From NCBI RefSeq assembly GCF_003173715.1, contig NZ_CP029550.1, forward strand, positions 372,001-436,000: DNA of 64,000 bases, written 5' to 3'. Position numbers and translations under genes: made by a program. The notes under the pieces were generated by a model, which was given only the letters and a program-made list of their open reading frames with translations, made no database searches and was not told the DNA's origin. Within the stretch, counting starts at the first letter, position 1, and each line of letters opens with the position of its first letter. Below are positions 10,673 to 18,711 of the stretch, piece by piece. The DNA comes from Methylobacterium durans. GTDB lineage: Bacteria; Pseudomonadota; Alphaproteobacteria; Rhizobiales; Beijerinckiaceae.

Positions 10673-11626
10673 TCAGGCCGCGCAGCGTGCCCGCTTCTGC
10701 TCGCGGGTCACGCCCTGACGAACGCTGGCAGAGGCGCTCGGAAACTTGCGCTCGAGTTCGGCCAGCGTCGCGCAGGCCTGCTCGCGAGCGCCGAGAGCGT
10801 GAAGCGAGGTTCCGAGCTTCAGCATCGCCTCCGGCGCCTGAGCAGAGCGGGCATAATCCGTCGAGACCTTCAGGAACTGCTCGGCCGCCTCGCGATTGCG
10901 GCTGCGCTGAAGGTAGCTCTCGCCGAGCCAGAAGGTGGCGGCCGGGACGAGTCCATCGCGCGGATGCGACTGGATGAACTGGCGCAGGCTCATCTCCGCC
11001 TGCTCGTACTGGCGCTGAAGGATGTAGGCGTACGCCATCTCGTAATCGGCCTTCGCGTCGCCCGATCCCGTCGCCGCGACGCTGGCCTTGGGCCGTGCGG
11101 CCGGCGGAAGTGCCCCGGTGGTGCCGATGCGGGACGGCGGCGTCAGGTCGACAGGGGCCTGCGGGTCGACCTCGCCCTCCTCGCCTTCGTCGATCGCGGC
11201 GGCCGGCAGCCGACCCGGAGCGGTCGCCGGTGGCGACTGGACGGCGACAGGGGCCGAGGGCGTCGTCGTGCCGAGCTGCATCGGCGCGCCGGGCTGGCCC
11301 GGATTCTGGCCGGGATCGAAGGCGTCGCCGCGCTTCTGAGGCTTGCCCGCACCGGGGTTTCCGCCGTTGACGGCACCGCCGCCCGCGGGCTTCGTGCCGC
11401 CGCCCTTGCCTTCCTGCAGGCGGAACTCGACGTCCTCCTGGAACTTGCGCAGCTGCTCCTTGAGCTGGCGGTTCTCGTACTGGAGGGTCTCGATCTGCCC
11501 CGCCATCATCCTCGACTGGTTCTCCAGCCGGTTCAGCCGAACGACGAACTCCGAGGCGTCCTGTGCGACCGCCGGAAGGCCGAGTGACAGGCTGAGGCTG
11601 AGCGCGAAAAGGAGGCGGCGGAGCAT
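10673..11626 (-). CDS. cpoB: Tol-Pal system protein CpoB (YbgF)
   Basis: 317 residues with a signal peptide (LFALSLSLSLGLPAVAQ), a trimeric coiled-coil segment (FVVRLNRLENQSRMMAGQIE and onward, about residues 27-70), a long low-complexity Pro/Gly/Thr linker (about 75-190), and C-terminal TPR repeats (YEMAYAYILQRQYEQAEMSL, FWLGESYLQRSRNREAAEQF, LKLGTSLHALGAREQACATL). CpoB is periplasmic and coordinates peptidoglycan synthesis with Tol-driven outer-membrane constriction at division. It lies between pal and tilS, the usual alphaproteobacterial order. The long linker is larger than in enterobacterial CpoB. Confidence 0.93.
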   Translation of the reverse strand: MLRRLLFALSLSLSLGLPAVAQDASEFVVRLNRLENQSRMMAGQIETLQYENRQLKEQLRKFQEDVEFRLQEGKGGGTKPAGGGAVNGGNPGAGKPQKRGDAFDPGQNPGQPGAPMQLGTTTPSAPVAVQSPPATAPGRLPAAAIDEGEEGEVDPQAPVDLTPPSRIGTTGALPPAARPKASVAATGSGDAKADYEMAYAYILQRQYEQAEMSLRQFIQSHPRDGLVPAATFWLGESYLQRSRNREAAEQFLKVSTDYARSAQAPEAMLKLGTSLHALGAREQACATLAELERKFPSASASVRQGVTREQKRARCAA

Positions 11627-11732
11627 GGCGTGAGCCGATCGTTTCGACGATGGTGCGCCGCGTCATCCGCGCGGCGCGCCCGCACTATCAGATGTGCCGC
11701 GCCGCGGCAAAAATACGGCGCGGAAATGCCCC

Positions 11733-12233
11733 TTACGTCCCAGCGCCACGGTCCAGCACGGTGACCGCGCGGCGGTTCTGCGACCAGCAGGAGATATCGT
11801 TGCAGACCGCGACCGGCCGCTCCTTGCCGTAGGAGACGGTGCGGATGCGCCCGCTCGCGATGCCGCGGGAGGCAAGGTAGTCGTTCACGGCCTGCGCGCG
11901 ACGGGCGCCGAGCGAGTAATTGTACTCGCGGGTGCCCCGCTCGTCGGCGTGGCCTTCGATCAGGAACGTGTAGCGCGGGTAGCGCTGCAGCCACGCAGCC
12001 TGCTTGTCGAGCGTGGCGGTGGCGGTGGGCGTCAGGTCGGTCGAGTCCGACTCGAAGAACACGCGGTCGCCGACATTCACCACGAAGTCCTGCGCGCTGC
12101 CCGGCGTCGCCGCGCCGGCCCCGAAGGCCGAGGCGTCGGCGAGGTCCTTGTCGTTGCTGCAGGCTGCGACGCTGAGCGCGGCAGCGAGCACCGCGGCGAG
12201 CGGGAGCACGCGGGTGCGCACGGTCTTGAGCAT
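11733..12233 (-). CDS. pal: peptidoglycan-associated lipoprotein Pal
   Basis: 166 residues. A lipoprotein signal with lipobox ending AAC at about residue 25 is followed by an OmpA-like domain. Its peptidoglycan-binding signature is visible as RVFFESDSTDLTPTA and IEGHADERGTREYNYSLGARRA, with the diaminopimelate-contacting Asp and Arg in place. Pal anchors the outer membrane to the cell wall and works with TolB and TolA during constriction. It is the first gene of the run pal-cpoB-tilS-ftsH-glmM. The expected tolB upstream is absent; the next gene is an unrelated wcbI-like gene. Confidence 0.96.
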   Translation of the reverse strand: MLKTVRTRVLPLAAVLAAALSVAACSNDKDLADASAFGAGAATPGSAQDFVVNVGDRVFFESDSTDLTPTATATLDKQAAWLQRYPRYTFLIEGHADERGTREYNYSLGARRAQAVNDYLASRGIASGRIRTVSYGKERPVAVCNDISCWSQNRRAVTVLDRGAGT

Positions 12234-12519
12234 GATGATCGTTCTCCTCGGGCGGGGCCGAAGGCCGGCTGCGGTCTTCGAGGCGGTCTCCGCGGGCGTG
12301 ATGGGCTCTGTTCTAGGCCGAGCGGGTTAAGCGAATGTTCCGTCAACCTTGACGGTGCGTATCGAACACCAGTCGAGCGACACGGATGTGTCTCCGCGCA
12401 CGTCCGGGTTGGCCCGATGCGAGGGTGTCGCCCTCGGAATGCGGCGTGGCTGGGGCACGCGCGCCGGCGGCTTCCCTTTCGAGGGGCCTTGTGTCGCTCC
12501 CGCAACAGCACGATTCCGA

Positions 12520-13551
12520 TCAGGAGCCCTTCGCTGCCTCGAACACGGAGCGGATCTCGGGGGTCGCGAGCCACGCCTCCACCCGGACGCAATGCAGATC
12601 CTCGGGCGTCTGCGCGTCGTAGAGGGCGAAGCTCTCGGAAAGAAAGTTCGCCAGATCGTAGAGCGCCGGGAACGCGGCCCCGCGGGGCTTGCGCTTGAAC
12701 AGGTACGAGCCCGTGAAGCCGAACGTCTCGGCGATCTCCGGGTAGACCGGCCACACCACGTCGCGGGCGAGCTCGTCGCCGAGATAATCCACGCTCGACA
12801 CAGGCTCCGGCCGGAGCCCGCGCTCGGTCAGGAGGCGACGCGCGATGTCGTCGATCACCGCGCCTTTCGGGTGGTTGATGACGTGCATGAAGTTGCCGCC
12901 ACGTGCCCAGCGGCCAATCTCCCTGTCGAGCGGGAACCCGATCTGGGCCGCGCTCGCGAGGAGGTCGCGGACCGAGGAATCCCACGCCTGCAGGTAGCCG
13001 AGGCGGTCGAACACGTCCTCGCGGAACAGCGTCAGGGTCTCAGAAGCAGACAGGCCGAGCCGGTGCCCCATGAGCGCGATCGCCGAGTGATAATGACCCA
13101 TCGGCGAGGGCGCGAGTTTCAGGGCCGAGAGATGGGCGAGGTTGCCGGCGTAGACCGTGTCCGGATGGAAGGCGTTGAACACGATCGTCGGGAATAGGAC
13201 GAGCCTCGGCTCGCGCGCCCGAAGGGCGTAGACGTCACCGCCCGGAATCAGCCCCTCCGGGAAGTGCTGGGCGAAGACGTGGTCGTATTCCGAGAGCGTC
13301 CGGGCGAGGTTGTCGAGATGGCCATGCTCACGCTTGAGCCACGCCATCTGGATGAAGCGAACGGGGCTCGCGGGCGCGAGGAGGCGCATCGCCTGCGCGG
13401 CGCCGCGCGCTTGACAATTCCCGATGACGGCGATCTTGGCCCCGTCGCGGCCGGCCGCGTCGGCGCGGCGCGCCTGCCACGGGTTCGCCCAGGATGGGGT
13501 CGATAAGCCGATGGCTCTGAGCGCGCGCCGGTGCAGGGTCGAGAGGTCCAC
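12520..13551 (-). CDS. WcbI-family polysaccharide biosynthesis protein
   Basis: 343 residues. It carries the WcbI N-terminal signature IAVIGNCQARGAAQAMRLL (about 39-57), where GNCQ is the diagnostic block, with EYDHVFAQHFPEG and FPTIVFNAFHPD further on, each characteristic of the family. WcbI was described in the Burkholderia capsule cluster as a CoA-binding, probably acetyltransferase-like protein of polysaccharide synthesis. No signal peptide is present. It is divergently transcribed from the GSCFA gene across about 110 bases, which suggests a shared role in surface-glycan modification; that link is an inference. The gene appears intact. Confidence 0.8.
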   Translation of the reverse strand: MDLSTLHRRALRAIGLSTPSWANPWQARRADAAGRDGAKIAVIGNCQARGAAQAMRLLAPASPVRFIQMAWLKREHGHLDNLARTLSEYDHVFAQHFPEGLIPGGDVYALRAREPRLVLFPTIVFNAFHPDTVYAGNLAHLSALKLAPSPMGHYHSAIALMGHRLGLSASETLTLFREDVFDRLGYLQAWDSSVRDLLASAAQIGFPLDREIGRWARGGNFMHVINHPKGAVIDDIARRLLTERGLRPEPVSSVDYLGDELARDVVWPVYPEIAETFGFTGSYLFKRKPRGAAFPALYDLANFLSESFALYDAQTPEDLHCVRVEAWLATPEIRSVFEAAKGS

Positions 13552-13660
13552 GTGAGGCGCCGGGCTCTGAGCGGGATCCGCGGGAATTTGCGGATGGTCC
13601 TCCGGAAATGCGGCTGATCGAAGTGCCGCCGCCGGTTGGGATGAGGCCGTCCGAGGTGAG

Positions 13661-14742
13661 TTGGAAAGGTCGGGGAATGCCAGTGAACCCTACAGCGATC
13701 TACCGGCGGAGCAATTTTGGCGCAAGGCGGTGGCGAGCGTCGCGCCCTTCGCCGTGGATCCGCGTCCGCACGGAGCCTTCGCAATCGCCCGCACCGACCG
13801 CGTGGCGACCGCCGGCTCCTGCTTCGCGCAGCGCGTCGCGCAGGCGCTGCGCTCTGCGGGCTTCAACTATACCGTCACCGAGCAGGCCCCCGCCGGTCTT
13901 GCGCCGGCGGCGGCGGAGGCGAGGCAGTTCGGCACCTACACCGCGCGCTACGGCAACCTCTACCTGACGCGCCAGTTCACGCAGCTCTTCGACCGCGCGT
14001 TCGGCCGTTTCGAGCCTGAATTGACGGCGTGGCAGCGCGCGGACGGTCGCTTCGTCGACCCTTTCCGGCCGACGATCGAGCCCGCGGGCTTCGAGAGTCC
14101 CGAGGCGGTGGCGGCCGCGCGCGAGACCCACTTGGCGGCGGTGCGGCAGATGTTCGAGACCCTCGACGTGTTCGTCGTCACCCTCGGTCTCACCGAGGGT
14201 TCCGCTACCGGGCTGACGGGGCCGCGCTGCCGCTGGCGCCGGGCGTCTCAGGCGGCAGCTTCGATCCGGACCTGTACGAATTCGTCAATGTCGGCGTCGC
14301 CGAGGTGACGGCGGACCTGCGCGGCCTGCTCGACCGGCTCTGGAGCGTCAATCCGGCCGCCCGCGTCATCCTGACGGTTTCGCCGGTGCCGCTCGTCGCG
14401 ACCTACGTGCCCCAAAACGTTCTGATTTCAAACACTTACTCGAAGGCGGTGCTGCGGGCCGCGGCCGGCGAAATCTGCTCGGGCGGGGATCCGCGCGTCG
14501 TGTACTTCCCGTCCTTCGACCTCATCACCGCCAACGTGAATGCCGGGCGCTACTATGCTGAGGATCAGCGCAGCGTCACGGATGCGGGGGTACGCCACGT
14601 CATGCGCTGCTTCCTCTCGACCTTCGCGCCGGGCGAGGCGCGACCCGCGGCGGGCCGCCCGGCCGCGGATTCGGCGGCCGAGTTCGAGGGCACCGCGGGG
14701 GTGATCTGCGACGAGGAGCAGATCGAGCGCAGCGTCGCCTGA
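13661..14742 (+). pseudogene. GSCFA-domain protein, broken by a one-base frameshift
   Basis: The first frame (13661 to about 14200) reads PYSDLPAEQFWRKAVA, then ATAGSCFAQRVAQALR (the GSCFA signature that names the family), then FVVTLGLTEG. The second frame continues from RYRADGAALPLAPGVSGG through FDPDLYEFVNVGVAEV, LTVSPVPL and ISNTYSKAVLRAAAGE to the stop at 14742. One missing base at about 14196-14203, in or beside GGG, joins them into a protein of about 360 residues. GSCFA proteins resemble SGNH/GDSL esterases (Ser in GSC, LTVSPVPL near the active site). The start is also unclear: TTG at 13661 fits the frame, while an ATG at 13677 has the better ribosome site but the wrong frame, hinting at another indel. 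Confidence 0.75.
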
Positions 14743-14767
14743 GCGATCACGAACGCGACGCGCGAGC

Positions 14768-14831
14768 GATCATCACCGGAGACGCTGCGCGTAGATCGCG
14801 ATCATCACTGAAGACGCTGCGCGTAGATCGC
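14768..14831. repeat. 32-bp tandem duplication of the hemC 3' end
   Basis: Copies at 14768-14799 and 14800-14831 are head-to-tail, 32 bases each, with two mismatches. The second copy (first on the minus strand) holds the last hemC codons and stop; the other lies just after the stop. The unit is not a multiple of three, but the stop in the first copy keeps HemC unchanged. Confidence 0.85.
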
Positions 14832-15728
14832 GCCAGCCTGCGCCTTGAGGTCGGCGCCGGCCTCCCGGCCGATCGCCTCGGCGTCGGAGACGGCGCCGGA
14901 GCGCGAGACGCCCCAGTGGGCGCTTCCGTCGGCCAAGAACAGCAGGCCGTCGAGGCGCAGGCGCTCGCCCTCGATCTCGGCGAGCGCCGCGATCGGCGTG
15001 CGGCAGGAGCCGTCGAGCTCGGCGAGCAGCGCGCGCTCGGCGGCGATCGCGATCGTGGTGCGGGCGCAGGCGATCGGCGCCAGCAGCGCGCGGATCTCCG
15101 CATCTGCCTCCCGGGCCTCGATACCGAGGGCGCCCTGGGCCACGGCGGGCAGCATCTCGTCCACGGAGAGGACACTGCGCGCCATGCCCTCCAGGCCGAG
15201 GCGCTGCAGGCCGGCGAGCGCGAGCAGCGTCGCGTCGCACTCGCCCGATTCGAGCTTGCGCATGCGGGTGTTGGCGTTGCCGCGCAGGGGCACGATCTTG
15301 AGGTCGGGCCGGCGCATCAGGACCTGCGCGCCCCGCCGCAGGGAGGAGGTGCCGACGCGCGCGCCCGCCGGGAGATCGGCAAGACCCGCCGCGTGCGGGG
15401 ACAGGAAGGCGTCGCGCGGATCGTCCCGCTCCAGGATGCAGGCGATCACGAGACCTTCGGGCAGCCACGTCTCCACGTCCTTCATCGAGTGGACGGCGAC
15501 GTCGATCTGGTCCGCGTAGAGGGCCTGTTCCAGCTCCTTGGTGAAGAGCCCCTTGCCCCCGATCTCGGCGAGCGGCCGGTCGAGCACCTTGTCGGCGACC
15601 GTCGTGATGACGACGAGTTCGGTCTCGAGGCCGGGATTGGCCGCCACGATCCGGTCGCGGACCATCCCGGTCTGGGCGAGCGCCATCGGGGAGCCGCGGG
15701 TGCCGATGCGGAGGGGGCGCTGGATCAT
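14805..15728 (-). CDS. hemC: hydroxymethylbilane synthase (porphobilinogen deaminase)
   Basis: 307 residues, the normal length. HemC joins four porphobilinogens into hydroxymethylbilane for haem, cobalamin and bacteriochlorophyll synthesis. It shows RIGTRGSPMALAQT at the N-terminus, VHSMKDVETWLPEGLVI near 80, DAFLS (about 107), LRGNANTRMRKLESGE (about 149), and the dipyrromethane-cofactor cysteine in LDGSCRTPIAAL near 240. The last ten codons lie in a 32-bp segment that is tandemly duplicated just after the stop. Upstream on the same strand, 81 bases away, is an ABM-domain gene. Confidence 0.96.
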   Translation of the reverse strand: MIQRPLRIGTRGSPMALAQTGMVRDRIVAANPGLETELVVITTVADKVLDRPLAEIGGKGLFTKELEQALYADQIDVAVHSMKDVETWLPEGLVIACILERDDPRDAFLSPHAAGLADLPAGARVGTSSLRRGAQVLMRRPDLKIVPLRGNANTRMRKLESGECDATLLALAGLQRLGLEGMARSVLSVDEMLPAVAQGALGIEAREADAEIRALLAPIACARTTIAIAAERALLAELDGSCRTPIAALAEIEGERLRLDGLLFLADGSAHWGVSRSGAVSDAEAIGREAGADLKAQAGAIYAQRLQ

Positions 15729-15809
15729 GGGGCGGCGATGGCCTCGGTGTCGTGTCTCGGCACAGGCGTAGCGGTTCGGCGCCGCCCTGTCACCGCGCCC
15801 GCGCCAGCC

Positions 15810-16109
15810 TCAGAACGCCTGCAGCGTCAACTCCGTGTGCTCGACGCTCGGCGGGCTCTCGAAATGGGGCGAGACCAGAGCGCGGTAGTCCTTCCAGGCC
15901 TGCGAGCCGGTGAAGTCCCGGGTGTGAGCCTCCAGGGTCTCCCACTCGATCAGGAGCCGGTAGCGCTGCGGCTTCTCGACGGAGCGGCGCACCGCGAAGG
16001 AGCGGCAGCCCTCGGCCGCCCGGAAGATGGCCGACGCCTCGCGGATGCCGGCCTCGAACGCGGCCTCGGAGCCCGGCTTGACGTCGATCTGCGCGATTTC
16101 GAGGATCAT
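15810..16109 (-). CDS. antibiotic biosynthesis monooxygenase (ABM) domain protein
   Basis: 99 residues, a single ferredoxin-like ABM domain: MILEIAQIDVKPGSEAAFEAG at the start, FRAAEGCRSFAVRRSVEKPQRY in the middle, and LLIEWETLEAHTRDFTGSQAWKDYRALVSPHF, which holds the conserved W..LEAH..F motif. Small ABM proteins are dimers; some are cofactor-free oxygenases or haem-degrading enzymes, and many have no known substrate. The gene starts 22 bases after the repaired stop of the Kdo hydroxylase gene on the same strand, so the two are probably co-transcribed. Confidence 0.85.
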   Translation of the reverse strand: MILEIAQIDVKPGSEAAFEAGIREASAIFRAAEGCRSFAVRRSVEKPQRYRLLIEWETLEAHTRDFTGSQAWKDYRALVSPHFESPPSVEHTELTLQAF

Positions 16110-16131
16110 GGGGTGAACTCTCCCGGTTGCG

Positions 16132-16995
16132 TCAGCGGAGCGGCCGGCCGAGCTTGGCCGCGAGGATGCGCTGCGGGCTCTTCTCGGGATGCGCCTGCGC
16201 CGCCACGGGCAGGTAGGCGGTCTGCTCCAGCATGTACTGGCCGCCCATGGCGCCGTGCATCACGAGGTCCGAGAAGGTGACCCAGGTCTGGCCGGGGGAA
16301 TTCCACATCGGCCTGCGGAGCCTTCTCCTGATAGGCCATGTCCTGCTTCAGGGCGTCGTGCAGGTGGAGCATCAGGTGATCGTATTCCGAGCGCCTCGCC
16401 TTGGTGATGCGCAAGGTGGCGAGCAGGCGCGCGGAGAGCGGCGAGTAGCCCGGCAGCCGCGGCAGGAACTTCTCCGCCATCGAGCCGAAATCCTCGCCGA
16501 CCCGCCAGCGGCGGGGCTGGCCGCTCGGGTTGATGTTGCGGAAGACGCGCAGGATGCGCTTCTCGCCAATCGGGTTCGAGGGAAGGCGTCGACGTGGAGG
16601 CGCGTGTCGTCTCGCCGCCAGCTCAGCTTGCGCCGGTCGACGTCGAACGGGCGGTAGGAGGTGCCGGCGAGGCTGATCCGGCCCGTGTATTCCGGCAGGA
16701 ACCGGTCGATCAGCCCTCGCGCGAAGGCGCGGTAGCGGATCAGCACCTGACGGAGCGCCTCCTGCTCCTCCGGGGTGCCGGCCGCGCCCTTCAGGGCCGC
16801 CGCCTCGCCCCGGATGTTGACGTTCTTCGCCTTGCCGTCGGCGAAGGGACGCTCGACGAAGCGGGTCTCGAAGTCGCTGAAGGGGAAGTCGAGATCGGGG
16901 AACATCAGCACCGACCCGTCCTCCAGGGCCTGCGCGAGGGAACGCGCGCCGGGCGCCGCGCCGGCGCCGGAGACCGTCAGGATGGGGCTGATCAT
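16132..16995 (-). pseudogene. Kdo hydroxylase family protein, broken by two compensating indels
   Basis: Three consecutive frames make one protein. Frame 1 (16995 to about 16581) contains VLMFPDLDFPFSDFE, KNVNIRG, and the start of the Fe-binding segment WRRDDTRLHVDAFP. Frame 2 contains GEKRILRVF, GSMAEKFLPRLPGYSP and ARRSEYDHLMLHLHDALK. Frame 3 reads GQTWVTFSDLVMHGAMGGQYM and PEKSPQRILAAKLGRPLR to the stop at 16132. A missing base at about 16577-16583 and an extra one in the five-G run 16294-16298 explain both shifts and restore 288 codons. Members hydroxylate the 3-position of Kdo in lipid A inner core using Fe(II). HVDAF supplies His/Asp ligands; the later His is in VMHGAM. Confidence 0.8.
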
Positions 16996-17175
16996 GCTCG
17001 GAGAATTCCTCGTGCCACTCCGCTCGATCGCGCGGTGTAGCCGAGGGGCGCGAGGCAGGCCAGCGCCGCGCGATTTCCGGTGGATGAATCGGGGCGTGGG
17101 TTGTCAGGCCGGACCCCGCGCCCCACGATTCCGAGAGCGCCGTTCCATCCGGCGCGCCTCGCGAGGAAGCGGCCC

Positions 17176-17619
17176 ATGGCCACGCTGAAGGAATTCGAGG
17201 AGGCCCTGCGCGAGCACGGCATGCACATGGCGCTCGCCCTGCTGGAGCGCCTGCGCGAGCGCGACCGCGCCACCCGCACGGTGAAACCCGCCCGCCGCCT
17301 CACGGGCCAGAAGATGACGCCGGACCTTGCCCGCGCGATCCTCGACCTCCACGCCTCCACCGGCATGACGCAGCAGGAGATCGCGTTCAAAGTCGGGGTC
17401 AACCAGGGCCGCGTGAACGAGGTGATCAAGCGCGGCAAGTGGCTGAGCGACGATCCGCACGCGCCCGAGGCGGTCGCCCGCGACAAGGCCATCGCGCGGA
17501 TGCGGGGCGATCCGCGCCCGCGCAAGGCCGCCCGGCCCGTGAAGGCCCGCAGGGATAAGGAGGCCGCCGCGCCGCGCAAGGGCGCGAACCAGGGACAGCT
17601 CGCCTTCGGCGACCTGTGA
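17176..17619 (+). CDS. helix-turn-helix protein of unknown function
   Basis: 147 residues. An N-terminal helical part (TLKEFEEALREHGMHMALALLERLRERD) is followed by a central helix-turn-helix at about 50-80 (DLARAILDLHASTGMTQQEI, then FKVGVNQGRVNEVIKRGKWL), resembling the Hin/resolvase or sigma-4-like fold. The C-terminal tail is rich in Lys, Arg and Ala and may bind DNA non-specifically. GAGGAAG lies 5 bases before the ATG. Probably a DNA-binding protein; no target or partner is visible. The gene stands alone between convergent or unrelated neighbours. Confidence 0.7.
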   Translation: MATLKEFEEALREHGMHMALALLERLRERDRATRTVKPARRLTGQKMTPDLARAILDLHASTGMTQQEIAFKVGVNQGRVNEVIKRGKWLSDDPHAPEAVARDKAIARMRGDPRPRKAARPVKARRDKEAAAPRKGANQGQLAFGDL

Positions 17620-17684
17620 GGCACCGCACCGGAGCCGGAGCCCGCGTCCGAGCGTTGCCATCGGTCCATCCCGAGGGATCGCCG

Positions 17685-17982
17685 ATGACCCGCCTCGCCC
17701 TTCTCACCCTCGTGGCCGCGCTCAGCACCCCGGCGGCACTCGCCCAGCGCCAATCCACCACCGACCTCACCTGCCCGCAGGCCAGAGCATCGTCGCCCGG
17801 CCGGCGGCATCGTGCTCGGCACGGGCGGCCCGACCTACGACCGCTTCGTCCGGGACCGCAATTTCTGCGCGCCGACCGAGTACACCAAGGCGGCCTACGC
17901 GCCGACCCGGACCGACCCGCGCTGCTTCATCGGCTACACCTGCTTCGAGCCGGGCCGCAGCGACTGGTTCGGCGATTACTGA
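17685..17982 (+). pseudogene. small secreted cysteine-containing protein, broken by two one-base deletions
   Basis: The first frame gives a signal peptide (LALLTLVAALSTPAALAQR) and TTDLTCPQA. After a missing base at about 17781 and another near 17797 the reading continues as QSIVAR, GGIVLGTGGPTYDRFVRDR, FCAPTEYTKAAYAPTRTDPR and CFIGYTCFEPGRS, to a TGA at 17982. Repaired, this is about 99 residues with four cysteines, matching small periplasmic proteins often seen in rhizobia with no assigned function. A strong hairpin follows the stop. Confidence 0.6.
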
Positions 17983-18000
17983 GATCGGCGCGCAAGACGA

Positions 18001-18029
18001 GAACGCCCCGGCCGCTGGCCGGGGCGTTC
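18001..18029. terminator. strong hairpin between convergent genes
   Basis: A perfect 13-bp stem (18001-18013 with 18017-18029) and a 3-base loop, between the convergent secreted-protein and Hsp20 genes. Neither side has a long U-tract, so it may act as a two-way terminator or mRNA 3' stabiliser. Confidence 0.7.
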
Positions 18030-18049
18030 CCTGTCCGGTGGAACCGGGA

Positions 18050-18523
18050 TCAGGCGGCCTGCTGAACCTGACCCTCGATCGCGGGCGCCTCGACAGGACG
18101 GCCGGTGGCGATCTGGATCTGGCGCGCCTTCTTCGCCTCCGGAATCTCACGGACGAGATCGACGTGGAGAAGGCCGTTCTCCAGCGCCGCACCCGTCACC
18201 TGGACGTAGTCGGCGAGCTGGAACCGGCGCTCGAAGCCGCGGGCGGCGATGCCCTGATGCAGCACCTCGACGCGCTTGGCCGGGTCGGCCTTGCGCTCGC
18301 CCTTCAGGGTCAGCGCATTCTCCTTGACCTCGATCGAGAGATCGGCCTCGGTGAAGCCGGCGACCGCGACCGTGATCCGGTAGGCGTTCTCGCCGGTGCG
18401 CTCGATATTGTAGGGCGGGTAGCTCGGTACGGAATCGGCGCTCACGAACTGGTCGAGGGCCGAGAAGAGACGGTCGAAGCCGACAGTCGAGCGATAGAGG
18501 GGAGCAAGATCGAACTGACGCAT
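18050..18523 (-). CDS. Hsp20 family small heat-shock protein
   Basis: 157 residues. An N-terminal region with SVGFDRLFSALDQF-type sequence (here STVGFDRLFSALDQF) and YPPYNIERTGENAYRI precedes the alpha-crystallin domain, which includes VAGFTEADLSIEVKENALTL and ends with the GAALENGLLHVDLVREIPE strand. The C-terminal tail has the ARQIQI (I-x-I) motif that docks between subunits. These ATP-independent chaperones hold unfolding proteins during heat stress; this one is close to HspA/IbpA of rhizobia. ATG 18523 has GGAG 8 bases upstream; a GTG lies one codon earlier. The 5' leader has a possible RpoH promoter and a ROSE-like thermometer. Confidence 0.93.
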   Translation of the reverse strand: MRQFDLAPLYRSTVGFDRLFSALDQFVSADSVPSYPPYNIERTGENAYRITVAVAGFTEADLSIEVKENALTLKGERKADPAKRVEVLHQGIAARGFERRFQLADYVQVTGAALENGLLHVDLVREIPEAKKARQIQIATGRPVEAPAIEGQVQQAA

Positions 18524-18529
18524 CACATA

Positions 18530-18580
18530 TTCTCCACAAGAAGCAACATGCTATCTGCAAGGTCCGCCCGTGGCCGGACC
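18530..18580 (-). promoter_or_regulatory. candidate ROSE-like RNA thermometer in the hsp20 leader
   Basis: On the minus strand the leader has a GC-rich hairpin (18561-18580, GGTCCG paired with CGGACC) and, next to the start, UUGCUUC at 18540-18546 that can pair with GGAGAA around the ribosome site (loop UUGU), leaving a single bulged G. A UYGCU stretch pairing to the Shine-Dalgarno with a bulged G is the hallmark of ROSE elements of rhizobial heat-shock genes. Confidence 0.5.
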
Positions 18581-18616
18581 GGTATCGCGCCGCCTGATGG
18601 CCGGCGCAGACTGGAT

Positions 18617-18647
18617 ATCGGAGCGCTCCTGCCCCGCTGCAAGGGTT
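18617..18647 (-). promoter_or_regulatory. candidate RpoH-type promoter of hsp20
   Basis: Reading on the minus strand, CCCTTGCAG (18639-18647) and CTCCGATAT (18617-18625) are separated by 13 bases, close to the sigma-32 consensus CTTGAAA / CCCCATNT. This would give a leader of about 85 bases, the right size for a ROSE element. Confidence 0.4.
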
Positions 18648-18711
18648 TGAATGCTGCCGAACCGCGAAATTTTTGCGTCTTCTTCCACTCCCCGAGACCG
18701 GCCCCGAAACG

